From NCBI GenBank assembly GCA_030248215.1, contig JASANG010000914.1, forward strand, positions 109,225-173,224: a stretch of DNA of 64,000 bases. The letters are read 5' to 3'. A program made the translations under genes and the position numbers. Position 1 is the stretch's first letter; each line of letters starts with the position of its first letter. Positions 11,709 through 23,258 of this stretch are shown in pieces. Under the pieces are notes generated by a model, which did not search any database, had not been told where the DNA came from, and worked only from the letters and a program-made list of their open reading frames with translations. The DNA comes from Enoplolaimus lenunculus. Its lineage: Eukaryota; Nematoda; Enoplea; Enoplida; Thoracostomopsidae.

Positions 11709-12336
11709 TCACGGATAAGCGGCTGCGTCCATGGGATGTACCCCACAAAAGAGCCCATTTCGCAGATGGGGGTTGCTCGGATACCCTAGCCGCGGGCCTG
11801 GTTTATCTTGACTTACCTTATCATCTGTCGACTTCCGTTTGGCGTCAACAGTATAGTTGAGTTGAGTTGGACGTCCATTCAATTCAGCTTGTGGCGTGGA
11901 ATAGATCGCAGGACCGTATACATTCGAATACAGCCGCATTTCGCTACCATAAGGCCCTACGTTCATTGGCGAATCCGCGCCACTTTGTTCAAGGTACACC
12001 CGCCCGTGTTGGCCAACACATGGAGGCGTCTCACAGTTTCTTCGGTCTCGATTCGTATCAAAAAGATGTCGCTCAGGGCTCGCGACCATCACGTGTGCCG
12101 ACAGACGTGATACGTCTCCCACGCTGGTTGTTTCTGTCTGACAATCGCTTGATTCCATTATACCTGGGGCACGTCGGTAGTGGCGCCCCCCGGAGTTGTT
12201 ATATGCTGAGGGTGGAACTCGAAATATTTCACTGTAAGAGTTGTGTGGCGTCGCCGTTGATGATGAATAATCGTCGTCCACAATACGACTGCCTGGGATT
12301 GCATTTGCAATACGCGATGTGTGTGGCGCGCGTTTC
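11709..12336 (-). CDS. 3' coding exon of an unrecognised minus-strand gene
   Basis: This exon begins right after a strong acceptor (AATTATTTCAG, AG at 12338-12337) and is open for 208 codons to a TGA at 11709. GC content is near 50% against an AT-rich surround, and codon use is protein-like, the best coding signal in the window. The first base completes a split codon, then the frame reads KRAPHTSRIANAIPGSR. The product is hydrophilic, Ser/Pro/Tyr-rich, with no membrane segment. Tyr motifs include YSEI and YSNVYGPAIY; Y-S-N fits the pYxN type that binds Grb2-like SH2 domains. A perfect donor (AAG|GTAAGT) at 11816 lies inside the exon and may give an alternative 3' end. The open frames on the plus strand here are shadows. 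No family recognised. Confidence 0.85.
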
Positions 12337-12548
12337 CTGAAATAATTGCATATTGCAATTGTTGTGCAGTTACCAGGTGCATCAATGGAAAGGATTTTAA
12401 TAAGATTAGATTAGACTTGTTCTAATCCCGGAACTAAAAAAATTAGGGTCAGATGTTTAGAAACAAATATAACAGTGTTTCACTTTCTTCATGCTTACGT
12501 TAAACGGGAATTTTGGTTTGAGCTTGCCTTGGCCGATTATGTACTTTA

Positions 12549-13075
12549 TGGGTCATCCACGTTATACTGTCTACGCTACTGTAAAAAATTGTCCCCACGT
12601 ACGAGCCCCTAAGTCTGTAATTTTATTGTTTCCAAATTACATGTCCAAATGTCACTCATGTCCTGTATAGACCCTGCTGACAACTCGCACTCTCTCTAAA
12701 CGACCTATGCTTGGTCACGTTGCCGTCTATACCCATGCTTAATTGTCAATACGTTATTTAAAAAACAACTGTTTTGTCCAGAGTCTGTCAGAAGGGACTC
12801 AGAATATTTTATAACACAAAGTTTGTCGGAAGGAACTTTGCTTTGCAATTATACAGGGTCTGTTCGAAGGAACTCGTATTGTCAGACACTGTGTCCAGAC
12901 AGTGTCTACATTGTCTTTAGTCCCTTCGAAGGACCTGCTTTCAAAACCCACTATCTAGTTACACCTTCTGTGAAGTCCTTATAGCTTAAGGACATTGTCG
13001 TTTTGTCCCGCCCTTAAAACCAGGTGGGTGGACAATTTTTTACAGTAGCGTAGACTGTATTACGTGGATGACCCA
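12549..13075. mobile_element. 527-bp MITE with 46-bp inverted ends and TTA duplication (family E)
   Basis: The left end begins TGGGTCATCCACGTTATACT and the right end is its reverse complement; about 44 of the first 46 positions match. TTA flanks both sides (12546-12548 and 13076-13078). A 3-bp TWA duplication with long inverted ends suggests PIF/Harbinger. The interior has several smaller inverted and repeated words, such as TCGAAGGAACT/TCCTTCGA and ACACTGTGTCCAGACAGTGT. No coding frame; only one copy seen in this window. Confidence 0.85.
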
Positions 13076-13117
13076 TTATATGTGAATCAGTCTCTGTCAA
13101 TTTACGCAATTCTATAT

Positions 13118-13155
13118 TATTAGAGCTGGAACGCCTCACATACGTATATTGGGTA
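13118..13155. repeat. Dispersed short repeat (GGAACGCCTCACATACGTAT)
   Basis: A phrase TTAGAGCTGGAACGCCTCAC followed by ATACGTATATTGGG recurs at 14275-14312 and, reversed, at 37137-37175 and 63119-63160. Probably one end of a dispersed element whose full length was not resolved. Confidence 0.5.
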
Positions 13156-13547
13156 GAGTTTTAGCTGTTGTAATGATTTTTTTCACATATAAATAAAAGA
13201 CAGCAAATATATGCAAATATAGCACACATTCTTAAAGAGGTTTGTGTCTAATATTTCAGGATTACAAATTTGCAACCACGTTGATTATTATATATTTATT
13301 TGTAAAATTAAACGATTTTAAAACGCTGTCGAGGTCATGGCTACGTTGGTACCGCTCTGATTGTCGTTTCCTGAATAACGGTGGGTCAGAATTAAATCCG
13401 TCACACTCACGACAGTGTTCAGTGAGACCGAAAAACTTGATATTTGTAATACGACAGGAATAACGCTGATAAAGTTAGAGAATTAGCATTCAAACACCGG
13501 CGCCGCGTCCAGGAGTCTGGTGACCTTAGGGCACTAAAAATGTATGC

Positions 13548-13760
13548 CAACAACACGAGATGTGCAGGGTATCACGAAAATTTGTCGTCCGATAACTTGT
13601 AATCCGAAATTTCATCGATTCCGCAATTCGCCGGCCGCATTATGCTTAGGCATAGGTTTAGTTTTATGCTCAGGATTATGCTTAGATTTATTCACAGGCT
13701 TTAAGACACTGTTGAGCGACGAATTTTTTAAGCGACAAATTGTCGCAGATTCCATAGATA
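13548..13760. mobile_element. Family H element, reverse orientation
   Basis: Contains TTGTCGTCCGATAACTTGTA, ATCCGAAATTTCATCGATTC, a tract of TTAGG-like words, then AAGACACTGTTGAGCGACGA and GCGACAAATTGTCGC. This is the reverse order of 11026-11237. Confidence 0.65.
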
Positions 13761-15089
13761 AGTACGGTGTAGAAATACTGAGTAGCTGAATAGATTTTCA
13801 AGTGTAATATAACTACAAGTTTGTAAATTCTAACGGAATTAAGAGAAACATAGCTAATAAAATTACTTATCAGACATGCTAATTTAAAGTAATCGAATTA
13901 AGAAAAAAAGTGGTTGAAAGAAAACTTGGGGCCACATGGAGTTGGTTCATCCGAAATTTCGTCGCTAAATTTTTCAGCCAAGCCTTATCAGGAAAAAACT
14001 TACATAAAACACACAGCAAACACAGAGTTGCGTTTAAGCCGTCGGAATCGTATAATTAACTTAACAAGGAGCGAACGCCTACCAGTACGACGATATCTAA
14101 GAGGCATATTTGACTGAAGTTTTAAAATATAAATTATTAAATTTTGTATGTTTTAATTTAAGACAAATTCTATAATATGCTCAGAAAATTGGTGAATACG
14201 ACATAAAACGCTAAGATTTCAATGATTTCACTATTAAAAAATATTGTGAGTATAAATCAAACGGAATTTTATCATTATTAAAGCTTGAACGCCTCGCACA
14301 CGTATTTTGGGCACCGCATCAGCATAGAGTGAATGCTCATAGACACAATAAATATTAACGCAATTCCATACGTTCACAGTTTGAAAACTTTAAGGCTACG
14401 GCTAACACAGTAGTGTGTAGTATTCAAAATAGATTTGGTGTTCGTGTAATATGGTTTTTGTGACAGTTATAACAGGTTTGGTCCTGCTTTATAACAAATA
14501 TGTTGAACGTATGTCAAACCCGTCATGTTACAAAAATTGTACAAGCGTGCAACTACGTTTACTAGTATATATGTAAATAATATATAACAGTACTCAACCA
14601 GGTTATAGAAGATTATGAGCCATTGTGTTAGCATTGAATTAAACGGTACGTGAGAATATTCGTGTCAGCGGTGTCAATTGATGCCGTTGGAACAGGATAA
14701 AAGATGCAAAACGATAAAAGCAAATCGCGCTTATTCTAAAACGCTTTAGTTTAATTTTTTCAAAACATCAAATAATTCAACAGACTTACAGGAAATCGTT
14801 TTCGTGTCCCTGAGAACTAGCGACATTTTTGTTTGAATATTACGCGTCAAAAAGTACAGAAATAAAGCATAATGTTTACTTAAAATGAAAACGCATACCA
14901 CAGCCCCCCCTTCTTGAATCGACAAAATTCACTCTATTTTTCTGATAACGAAATTTAAACCAAAAACAGATGAACTAAAATCGATGCTAATCAGTAATAA
15001 TTCAAATCGAAAATTAGCTACAATCATTTAACTATATTGTGAAGTAAAAGCGAGGTTTATGTGAGTGAAAATAAATGCATAATAATAAA

Positions 15090-15150
15090 AATTATTATTA
15101 TTATTATATTATTATTATTATTATTATTATATTATTATTATTATTATTAT
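15090..15150. repeat. (ATT)n microsatellite
   Basis: Near-perfect ATT trinucleotide tract interrupted by occasional ATATT steps, followed by a short TATATG tract. The hydrophobic open frames here are artefacts of the repeat. Confidence 0.95.
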
Positions 15151-15369
15151 GTATATATGATATATGTATGTATATATGTGTAGCCTTTATAACGAGATAT
15201 ATCACACACCCTGGTAATTTAATGCGTAATAGCGTTGTACCCTTGGTTCTTTTGGTACAGTTTCGATCAACTTGACATAGACAAGCTGTTAGACATAGGC
15301 GTAGATTTACAAAAATGCTCATCTATGCCTAAGCCTTAACCTAAATGTGGTGGAAAGTGCACAAAAGTT

Positions 15370-15483
15370 GGCCAATGTATAGAACAGGGCTGGAACACAA
15401 GCATAAGTATATACCTCAGCGTAAGTGTACGCAATAAAATAGTCTAAAGGTTTAACCGTAATACTCTATTGCAATCCTGCAAG
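15370..15483. mobile_element. Family B MITE, partial
   Basis: Begins CCAATGTATAGAACAGGGCT with GGAACACAAGCATAAGTATA and ends near AATACTCTATTGCAATCCTG, the reverse of the GGGACTGCAATAGAGTA word in other copies. Confidence 0.6.
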
Positions 15484-15727
15484 AAAACACTCTATCCCTG
15501 ATCTAAATATTGGCCCAAGTGTCGGACCTTTTTAAAAATAAAGAAATTGCAAGGTAACAAAAACTCAGTAATTATAAGTGCTCTTGACAATGATAATCTG
15601 ATCCGAAGTGACAGATTTGTCAATGATAAAAGCTTTTTTCATTTACCCGAAAATTGAGCGTCCCAAATTTTAAGATGGTATCGGATTTACGGTTCTCAGG
15701 GATGCCGGAATATGAGCCTCAATCAAG

Positions 15728-15884
15728 GCCGGAACAGCCACCTCCCGCCATTCCTTTTATTTATGGGGGGCCACCCCTAAAGGGGACCCCGCCCTAACCG
15801 GTTGAAACAAAAACCGTTTGGGGGTCACCACGCTGGAATTTGAGGAAGCCCACACCCCTGCCTGCTTCGGCACAGCCCTCAATC
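15728..15884. repeat. GC-rich dispersed repeat, copy 1
   Basis: Shares CAGCCACCTCCC, CCTAACCGGTTGAAACAAAA, an ACCGT step and a CTGGAATTTGAGGAAGCCCA-type right part with a second copy at 25785-25966. A related GC-rich stretch lies at 3808-3925. Ends not defined; probably a decayed mobile element. Confidence 0.55.
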
Positions 15885-16186
15885 CACATTTTTGTCAGGT
15901 CGACACATTATTGAATAAACGTTAACGATTTGCCAATACTATTTAAAAACCAATATTTCAGTCGTTTTGCTTTTCGGTATCGGTCCATGCCAATCTAAAT
16001 TTCGAGGTATGCCACCGATGATCACAGAAGCCAAATACATATTCCCAATAGTCTTGAAAACAAATTACTATAATTCTTAAATAATAGCCGATATACGCAA
16101 AACCCTACAATCATCATGTGAACAACAACTATATTTTAGCGGACTTTTCAAACAAAAAACTGTCCACAATTTGAATTCCAACTACC

Positions 16187-16356
16187 GGGCTCGTAGTCTA
16201 CGTGGGTCAGAGGGTCTCAGTCTGCCCCCACCGTGGAAAAATTTTGGCCTCCCTAGAAATTTATCAACATTGCTTACAAGTCATTGAAAACCCTTGTATG
16301 CCCCTCCTGAAAATTTTTTATCCCCCCCCTAGCAAAGTGAGCTGTCTACGGGCCTG
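16187..16356. mobile_element. Family A MITE copy, reverse orientation
   Basis: Starts GGGCTCGTAGTCTACG and ends GAGCTGTCTACGGGCCTGC; between them lie ATTGCTTACAAGTCATTGAA and CCCTTGTATGCCCCTCCTG, the reverse of the consensus core. Confidence 0.75.
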
Positions 16357-17391
16357 CCGGGTGCTTAAGAACCAAACACAACCATAACCAGAGGCACAAT
16401 CTGGATTATATTTTGCGCGAGGGAATAGTCACGTCTAAAAAGCTTGCGAGCGAACGTAGCGACTGAGAAAGGTTTGCACCTCTGTAAGTTACTGGCCAGT
16501 CATGCAAGTGGCGTTTACGAGTTTTCAGAAATCTACGGGGGGATACATCCCCTAATCCTAACTTGTATCCGCCAGTGACCATAAGGTTTAGTTGTTGTAT
16601 ATATCGACTGTATCGTTTTATTGTTTAATGCGAATAGAAACAAAACCAGAAAGTTGCGAAAATACCGAAGCCGGAACTGAAAATGTGAAAAGTAGCCTAT
16701 AGTTTTGAATGGAAGAATAAAAATGGGTTTCTGGTTTTTGCCAGTTTATAAACCTTTCAACTGATTTTGTTCAGTCGTTGCGCTGCTTCTGGTTTGTTTC
16801 TTTACCGAAATTGTTTGATTTCGACGGCACTACATCATCAATGTTGACTGCTATTGTCGCCTACAAATATAGGATTCGGACACCTAGCGACATGGCTAAA
16901 CCAAAACAGCATAAAAAGTTACAAAAAATTGCGACCTTGGTGTAATTCTCAGGTAAGGCATCGTAATACTCCCAGCTTATTTGGATCCGGGCTCGCTACC
17001 CTCGCAATTTAGTTTTCGGCCGTTACATACGGCGTCCTTCATTTACCCATATGTATCCCGCGGTTTTGGATCAGCGCACAAAATTCACACTTTTCCACGG
17101 AGCCTATAAAATCTACCACCAACAGGTTATAAGGTGCAGCTCACAGTTGAGAATACACAAGCCCAATTAAAATGAAACATACGCTCTATCGAGAAATTCG
17201 AGATTTTACAAACCAGAATTACGTTCGCTAGCGAAGCCAATCATTGCTTTTTTTAAATAAGTTCTGTTCTTTCATAGAACCGGAAACAGCATAGAAACCT
17301 TAAATTTTCTTGGATTTTGCGGTAACAGTATACATTTTGGGAATAAATATAGTTTAGGAAAAAATAAACTATATGTCAACCTAAGCCTCAG

Positions 17392-17580
17392 CTGGTCAAT
17401 GTATAGAACAGAACCGTTGTAGTAATATAAGCATATGCATAATCCTAGCCTTAGAGCCTAAACGTACCCGTAAAAATGAGCTTATGCCTGAGCGTAAGCT
17501 TAAGCCTAAGCCAAGGTTTATAAACGGCTTACCTATAAGCCTAAGCCTAAGCGCTAGCTAGCCTTCAGCTAAGCTAAAGT
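17392..17580. mobile_element. Family B MITE, TAAGCC-rich
   Basis: Left end CTGGTCAATGTATAGAACAG, then many TAAGCC/CCTAAG words (TTAGGC read in reverse) through 17570. The right end is eroded. Confidence 0.6.
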
Positions 17581-18478
17581 GTCAACTTTAAATGTGGAGG
17601 AAAGTATACATGAGCCATAATTTTTCGTATTTTTCACTAAACAGACGCCAAAAGCGTAGATTTATAGGCTTTATTTGAGCGAAATTTTGAGATCAACTTA
17701 ATTCTTTCACTTGAATTTCATAAATTCGTTAGTCCTTCCAATGTACGGCAAACAACAATGTTTGCTGAACAGACAATACCACTCTGTGAGATAACTTTGC
17801 TAACAATTTGTATTATCCGCAACCACATAACGGGAAAACATGGAACACGCCAATGTCAGCAAAAGGTCATGAATGAAATGGTAGACCACAGGCTTAGCTT
17901 ATGCTTCAACTTCTTACGCTTGGCTAAGGCTGTGAAAACGATGTTGATGTTTATCGCAGCCTTTAGATTCAAATTTAGAAGGCGTGAGCCCCTAAATTTT
18001 GTTTTAGGCCAGCGCTTAGCCTATGATATCAACAAACTTGGTTATAGGTCTTTTAAGCTATTAACGGTGACGGTTAAATATTTCATATATGCGTTCCTCG
18101 GTTATAATGTTACATAATTAATCAATGTGATCTATCATATTTCTTTGACACGTGGCTTCTAGACTTAAGGTCTACACCCAAAACGGTTTTGTATGTTTAC
18201 AACGGTACGCTCCCATAGGGTCTAAAAAGCCGGTCAGTATTAATAAGCGAATACTACTTTAGATCCTTACTCTGGAATACTAGCTAATCCACGGTGAGGA
18301 AGCTCCGGTGTAGGTCAGCCAATGGGGTCAGGACCAATATTTTGTACTAAGGTTTAGTGCTAAATTGGTGATCGGATTATCGCTGCTCGTTTCGCTTGCG
18401 GCTTCTATTTTTAAGAACTTTCTGGGTCCACCCAAGGGCGATGGGAGAAGTTTTTCGCACTCCGAAATGTGTCGAAAA

Positions 18479-18618
18479 GGCCCGTAGTCTGTTCACCTAG
18501 CTGGGTTGGGGCTGCGCATTTCCCAGGAGTAGTATACAAAGGTTTTCGATGACTTACGAGCAAGGTTGAAAATCATCCTGAGGTGCTGAGCCACCTGGTC
18601 CATTTGGTTTCCGGCCCG
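18479..18618. mobile_element. Family A MITE copy
   Basis: Begins GGCCCGTAGTCTGTTCACCT, has GATGACTTACGAGCAAGGTT in the core and ends TTCCGGCCCG. The right inverted end is damaged. Confidence 0.7.
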
Positions 18619-18956
18619 GACTAAAGGAACCCGAAATTCTCATAGCGGCACCTGTGATTCCGAAACAAAATCCTGTATAAAATCTCTATCTGTCTCTACA
18701 GCTAAGCCTAAACAGGGACAATGAGGTTATCGCATCCATTTTGGCCCTTCTTGTGAAAAAAAATAAGTTTTGGAATTTAATGATTTTCACAATATGAACT
18801 AAATGTCAACCAAACCCCATAATCTTTCTGGCTACGAATTGATTCACAACCAGAACCTCAGCGCTTAATTTTAATAGCAGATTTAAGCCCCGAAAAGGGC
18901 TCCTAAAATTCTGCTGTAAATTTTGAATAATTTTAACACTGAAAATCGCAGCGTTA

Positions 18957-19060
18957 GGGTGGCGCAATTCGTCCGTCGCCGTCTGTCACAGTCCGCTACC
19001 TACGGTGGCGGACGGCCATCGATCGTTATCAAAATTATAGCCCCAACGTTCGGGTCAACC
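18957..19060. mobile_element. Family F GC-rich MITE copy
   Basis: Starts AGGGTGGCGCAATTCGTCCG and has CGTCGCCGTC and GGCGGACGGCC words that pair with each other. The right end TTATCAAAATTATAGCCCCA corresponds to the reverse of the CTATACTTTTGATGA terminus seen at 41715 and 57000. Confidence 0.65.
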
Positions 19061-19656
19061 GGTTGATTTCAACTAAATGTTTCATACTGACGCATGAAAT
19101 TGTTTAAAAGTTCAACTTTAAATCAAAAAGAACGCTTTTTTGTCATAATCAAACTTTTTCCTTGCTTCAATCGCAGATTTTGACCCTAGAATTAAGTCGC
19201 ACCCAAGACAAAGACGCCAACGGCCCATGGTAATGGTATACAGGGTACATGGAGGCAAAAAATTTATAAACGGTTTATAAATGATGAGCACGAACCTATT
19301 TTAGAAACAATGTACTGCCTTTGAGAGATTAGTAAATTTTCTCGGTCGCTGGATTCGCTAGCAAACATCCTTTATTTCATGTTTATTCTCTCTCGAAATG
19401 AAATCCTGGCTAAGTTCCTGACAACTCACACTTGAATGACGCAAAATTGTTTAAAAACTAAACTAATCAACGTGTAACTTTTCGACCGCGAAAGACAACG
19501 TCGGTTGAATAAAACAACTTTCCGTACAAAATAGCAGCCAAAAGTCACACATTCCACTTCTGTGTATGGGGTCTGTTGGCTTGTTAGAGCGCGGACTGCA
19601 GCCAGTTTTGGGCTTCGCACATTTTCATTAGCTTATTCGTTGAGTGTGGTTGTCGA

Positions 19657-19657
<1 letters not shown>

Positions 19658-19703
<46 letters not shown>

Positions 19704-19725
19704 TCGTTGTTTTTGTTGTTGTTTT
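19658..19725. repeat. (GTT)n microsatellite
   Basis: Perfect GTT repeat of about 15 units followed by an imperfect GTTTTC/GTT tract. It yields a poly-Val open frame that is not a gene. Confidence 0.95.
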
Positions 19726-19987
19726 TCGCAACAACTCTAAGCCCAGCCAATGCTGTATATCGTACGAAAACTATTGTAGTTTTTTTCATTTTGAAGCTGT
19801 TTTCTGTTTAAATTTCCTACATTCCCTGTTTATTATTTTCCTAAACCAAGCCTTAAACCTAAGCATAAACCTGATTCCGATGCCTAAATCAAGCCTAAGC
19901 CACCCTTTTGAAATACAGTGCAAATTGTATGGTCAATGTTTAGAAACTGTAGAAGAGTATAAAATGTTTTTAACTTTTCAAATTTAG

Positions 19988-20305
19988 GAGCGGAAATTTA
20001 CATTTTGGCGGGAAGTTCAAATTTTGGCGCGAAAATTTAAATTATGGCGGGAAAATGCAAATTGTGGCGGGAAAGTTTAAATTTGACGGGAGGTGAAAAT
20101 TTTGGTTGTAAATTCAAAGTTTTTCGGGCAATTTTGACTTTGGGCGGCAAACTCAAATTTTGACGAGAAATTCAAATTTGATGGAAAGTTCAAATTTTGG
20201 CCGAAAAAAATAAAAATTTTGGCGGGAAAATTCAATTGTGGCGGGTAAATTTATATTTTGCCGAGAAATATACATTGTTTCGGTAAATTCTAGTTTCAGG
20301 CGAGA
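19988..20305. repeat. Degenerate ~19-bp tandem array of E2F-like units
   Basis: About 16 head-to-tail units of 17-23 bp, mostly 19-20, each close to AAATTCAAATTTTGGCGGG. Units vary in the AT half but keep a TTTGGCGGGAAA-like box. One unit (20023-20034) reads TTTGGCGCGAAA, an exact match to the E2F/DP consensus TTTSGCGCGAAA. Several others match TTTGGCGGGAA. Binding is inferred from the motif only. Confidence 0.8.
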
Positions 20306-20572
20306 AAAAGCATGCTGACAAAACACTCTGAAATTGTTTGCTCATGTGCGAAGAATAATATGCAAAAGAACAACATACTAGCTGAACAGTGTGCAAATAA
20401 TTATCTAGTGCAAGAAATAGCTGTAATTATGTTGCTACTTTCCAATAATAACATGGATATTTTTGACAGTGGCGTAGGCCATATAAACCTGGGTGGTGCA
20501 TTACAAATTTAAGTTTTTACTTAAGCCTTTGACCTACGTAATTATTTAAGAAGCATAATTAAAATAATAATG

Positions 20573-20991
20573 CAGTGACCCGAATAAGAGGGGGGACTGA
20601 CATTTTTTGGCCTTTCCAGAGGGTACCCCCTCTTGTTTTCGGTTACGGACTGTTATTTATTTTTAACCCGCCCTCCGCTGTCCTTCGTTAATGATATATA
20701 TTCGGTACTGCAACTGTCCGTTGAATTAACGTTTAGGGCGATAATGCAAGGCTATATTTAGGAATGTACTTTCAAATTTAAGTATATACGCTTTAAAGTT
20801 TCGAACTCAAATTATTTGAGCCTGGAGTCCTTTATTCGCTACAATTAGGGATAATTGACATTTATGCACTCTAATTAGGGTTTAGGGACTCTATCCGCTT
20901 ACGGACTCCTATTGGGGATATGGACTCCTATTGATTGGTACTCAAAATGGGAACCCCTCTTATTACCCCCCTCTTATTCGGGTCAATACAG
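20573..20991. mobile_element. Family C MITE (GACCCGAATAAGAGG ends)
   Basis: Left end is clipped to CAGTGACCCGAATAAGAG; right end CTCTTATTCGGGTCAATACA ends in CAG before TA. The internal order matches 33764-34211: GGCCTTTCCAGAGGGTAC, GGTTACGGACTGTTAT, TCCGTTGAATTAA, then GGACTC words. Confidence 0.85.
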
Positions 20992-21884
20992 TACATATAT
21001 AAGACATCTAGTGTATTAAAATAGTGATAGGGCTGGCTGCAACCGTTTTCGAACGTTTTTCTGGCGTCCGGGTCCTCAAATGTGTGTAGCATCTCGCCGA
21101 CTGGTGATCGTCTAACTTTTGAACCACTCAATGTTAAAGCTTGAACTTAAGCTCAAGTCGGGTGTCACTGTATTCATTCTAATGATGCCGGATATTTTGA
21201 GAGATTACTAACTGGTAATAGGTTATACACAACTTATTTTAGAACGCGGTTACTGTTTAAAAACAATTGAAAGTTAAAAAATTAATGTTTTGATTTAAAT
21301 ATTTTTAAGACTAATGGACGACTTATAATTCATAGTTTTTCCACTAAAATTCAGTCTCGTAAGCTTTTTACGAACTAAAGTAATACGTGGTGTAAAGTTT
21401 CAAATAAGCATTAAAACATAATCTATTATAAATATTAGACCAAAAACTCTGTGATACCAACTACCAAAAAATAACTCAAGGTGCGGCCCCAAACATAATT
21501 TTGGTTTTTTTACAACTGAAGGGTCTTGTTTATTGAATCATTAATCAAAATATTACATTTATATAATTTAACATTAATATTTTGGTCGATTTTACGGATC
21601 ACCCCACTAATTTCAGTTTTTCAACACACCACTGCTAGAAGTTTACATAAGTCGTGGCGATTTAACTACGATGAACATTAGAGGCTTGTATTTTCAAATT
21701 AGTATAGTATAACAAGTTAGTTGGTTTTCAAACTCACTAACTGTTGCAGATGTGGAACTCAAGATTGGTACACACTGTAAATTTTAGTGAGTTGATTTTA
21801 ACTCAGAATAAGTTGAATCACTCAGAATGAGTTAGGACTATCAGAACTCAGAATTTTGAGGTATTCACTCCTTCTTGTTTAATT

Positions 21885-21962
21885 AACCCCCCCCCCCGCC
21901 CTCTAATAAAACCTCTCCTTTTTTCTCTTCTTATTTTTAAAAAACCACCCCCCCCCCCCTTA
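21885..21962. repeat. Two poly-C tracts in a pyrimidine-rich stretch
   Basis: Runs of about 10 C at 21888-21897 and 21947-21959 within a long CT-rich strand. They are preceded by a short repeat of ACTCAGAATGAGTT-like palindromes (about 21790-21860). Similar C runs occur at 5070-5080 and 9160-9170. Purine/pyrimidine asymmetry could favour unusual DNA structure or simply reflect slippage. Confidence 0.6.
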
Positions 21963-22900
21963 AATCTTCTAATATTAAATCATATGCGAAACATGTGCTG
22001 AATTTTGAGCCTCAGCATTTACTATATTCAAAAGTTACAAGACCTTTCATCAACTGGTAATAGACGCTATACACATTTGAGAATGCAGGCCAAGAGCTAA
22101 GATTGTTCAGTTCAATTATAAAATGCTTTGTAAGTATATAACAAACTTTAATTTCACTTTTAAAGTAAGACTTTCTTTAAACGGTTTTAATTTAAAATGT
22201 AATAAAATACAGCACCAAGACCACAATTTTCGTTGGTCGCGAAATACGGTCCACGCACAATTACAGCTTACTTAAGCCTGGAGGCAATCTGAGGGCTCTC
22301 GTACACTTTCAATCAGGCTTACGGCTAAGACTTGACTCAAAAGTTAAGGCTTAAGGAGAGATTGTAGCGGAATTGCCAGGATTTCAGTTCGGAGGGGGGT
22401 GAATAAGGATTGTCTAAAAAATATATATTTCGAGAGAAAAATTTATAACCTTTGCGTGCAGGTTATTTTATAATCTGTGAAAGTGTCATTTTTAGCGTTT
22501 CCGGATATTGCGGTGTATTTCCCCTTGCATACTCCCCTGAAATCCTAGGCAAAGGTTTAGATTAATGCTTACCGAAGAATTGGTCCGAAACCTAAGCCTA
22601 TAGGAAAGTATGCATATAAAACAGAAAATTTCGGAGTATGCATGGCTTCAACCCAGGCTGTCTTGCTTCGGTTATGGCCGGCCCCAATCCTGAACTAATG
22701 AAATCTCACTTGTATTTTTAAAAATGAAAAAAAAAACATATGTTTATACTCACTACCGATGCTAAATCTAATCAAATTCACTGAATTTCAAGTCGGCAAT
22801 GTTCAAAGCAAAGGTCACGCATAGTATGAAATTTTGAATATTTTATACTGAAGTTTTTAAATTATGTTTCACGCAACAGACCAGGGTGAACAGTGGCGAA

Positions 22901-23063
22901 TAGGGGTTGTGCTATACTCGCCGCCGAACGCCGCTAACGGCACAATAAACTAATTTGCCGCGCGTCGACGCAATGCCACCAGATAGATTTTGCTTATATT
23001 TTTGTTGGCAGAGCACAGCAGCGCGTCGCGGCGTTCGGTACAGTAAAGTATAGCGCAGCCCTA
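22901..23063. mobile_element. Family I MITE (TAGGGNTGNGCTATACT ends)
   Basis: Left end TAGGGGTTGTGCTATACTCG and right end AGTATAGCGCAGCCCTA are inverted repeats. Sub-terminal GCCGCCGAACGCCGC pairs with GCGTCGCGGCGTTCGGTAC. A shorter relative is at 49477-49604. The open frame of 63 codons inside is incidental. Confidence 0.75.
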
Positions 23064-23258
23064 ATAAATGTAAACATACCAACATAATTTGAGGTTTAGT
23101 CATACTGCATTGCCCAGCACAATATTTGATAGGTAAATTGACCGTTTCAAAGTCAGATTGAATGTTCTTAGCTGAATAGATGCATTAATAGCGTGCTCAT
23201 ACATCACGACAATATCTTTGAAGATTTCCACTTGCCCCAAAATATTGACTGAAAATTT

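Noticed and set aside
11808-12340. Plus-strand open frames of 100 and 157 codons
   Set aside because: They are antisense shadows of the well-supported minus-strand exon and lack their own splice or start evidence.
13270-13370. Minus-strand frame after a TTATTCAG acceptor-like site (KRQSERYQRSHDLDS...)
   Set aside because: It mimics the phase of the real exon at 12336, but no good donor of matching phase follows, so it was not called as an extra exon.
16877-16968. Short plus-strand ORF MAKPKQHKKLQKIATLV before an AG|GTAAGG donor
   Set aside because: The frame ends before the donor and the basic short peptide is typical of AT-rich chance ORFs.
19562-19987. 141-codon plus-strand ORF with poly-Val
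   Set aside because: It is kept open by the GTT microsatellite; the flanks look random.
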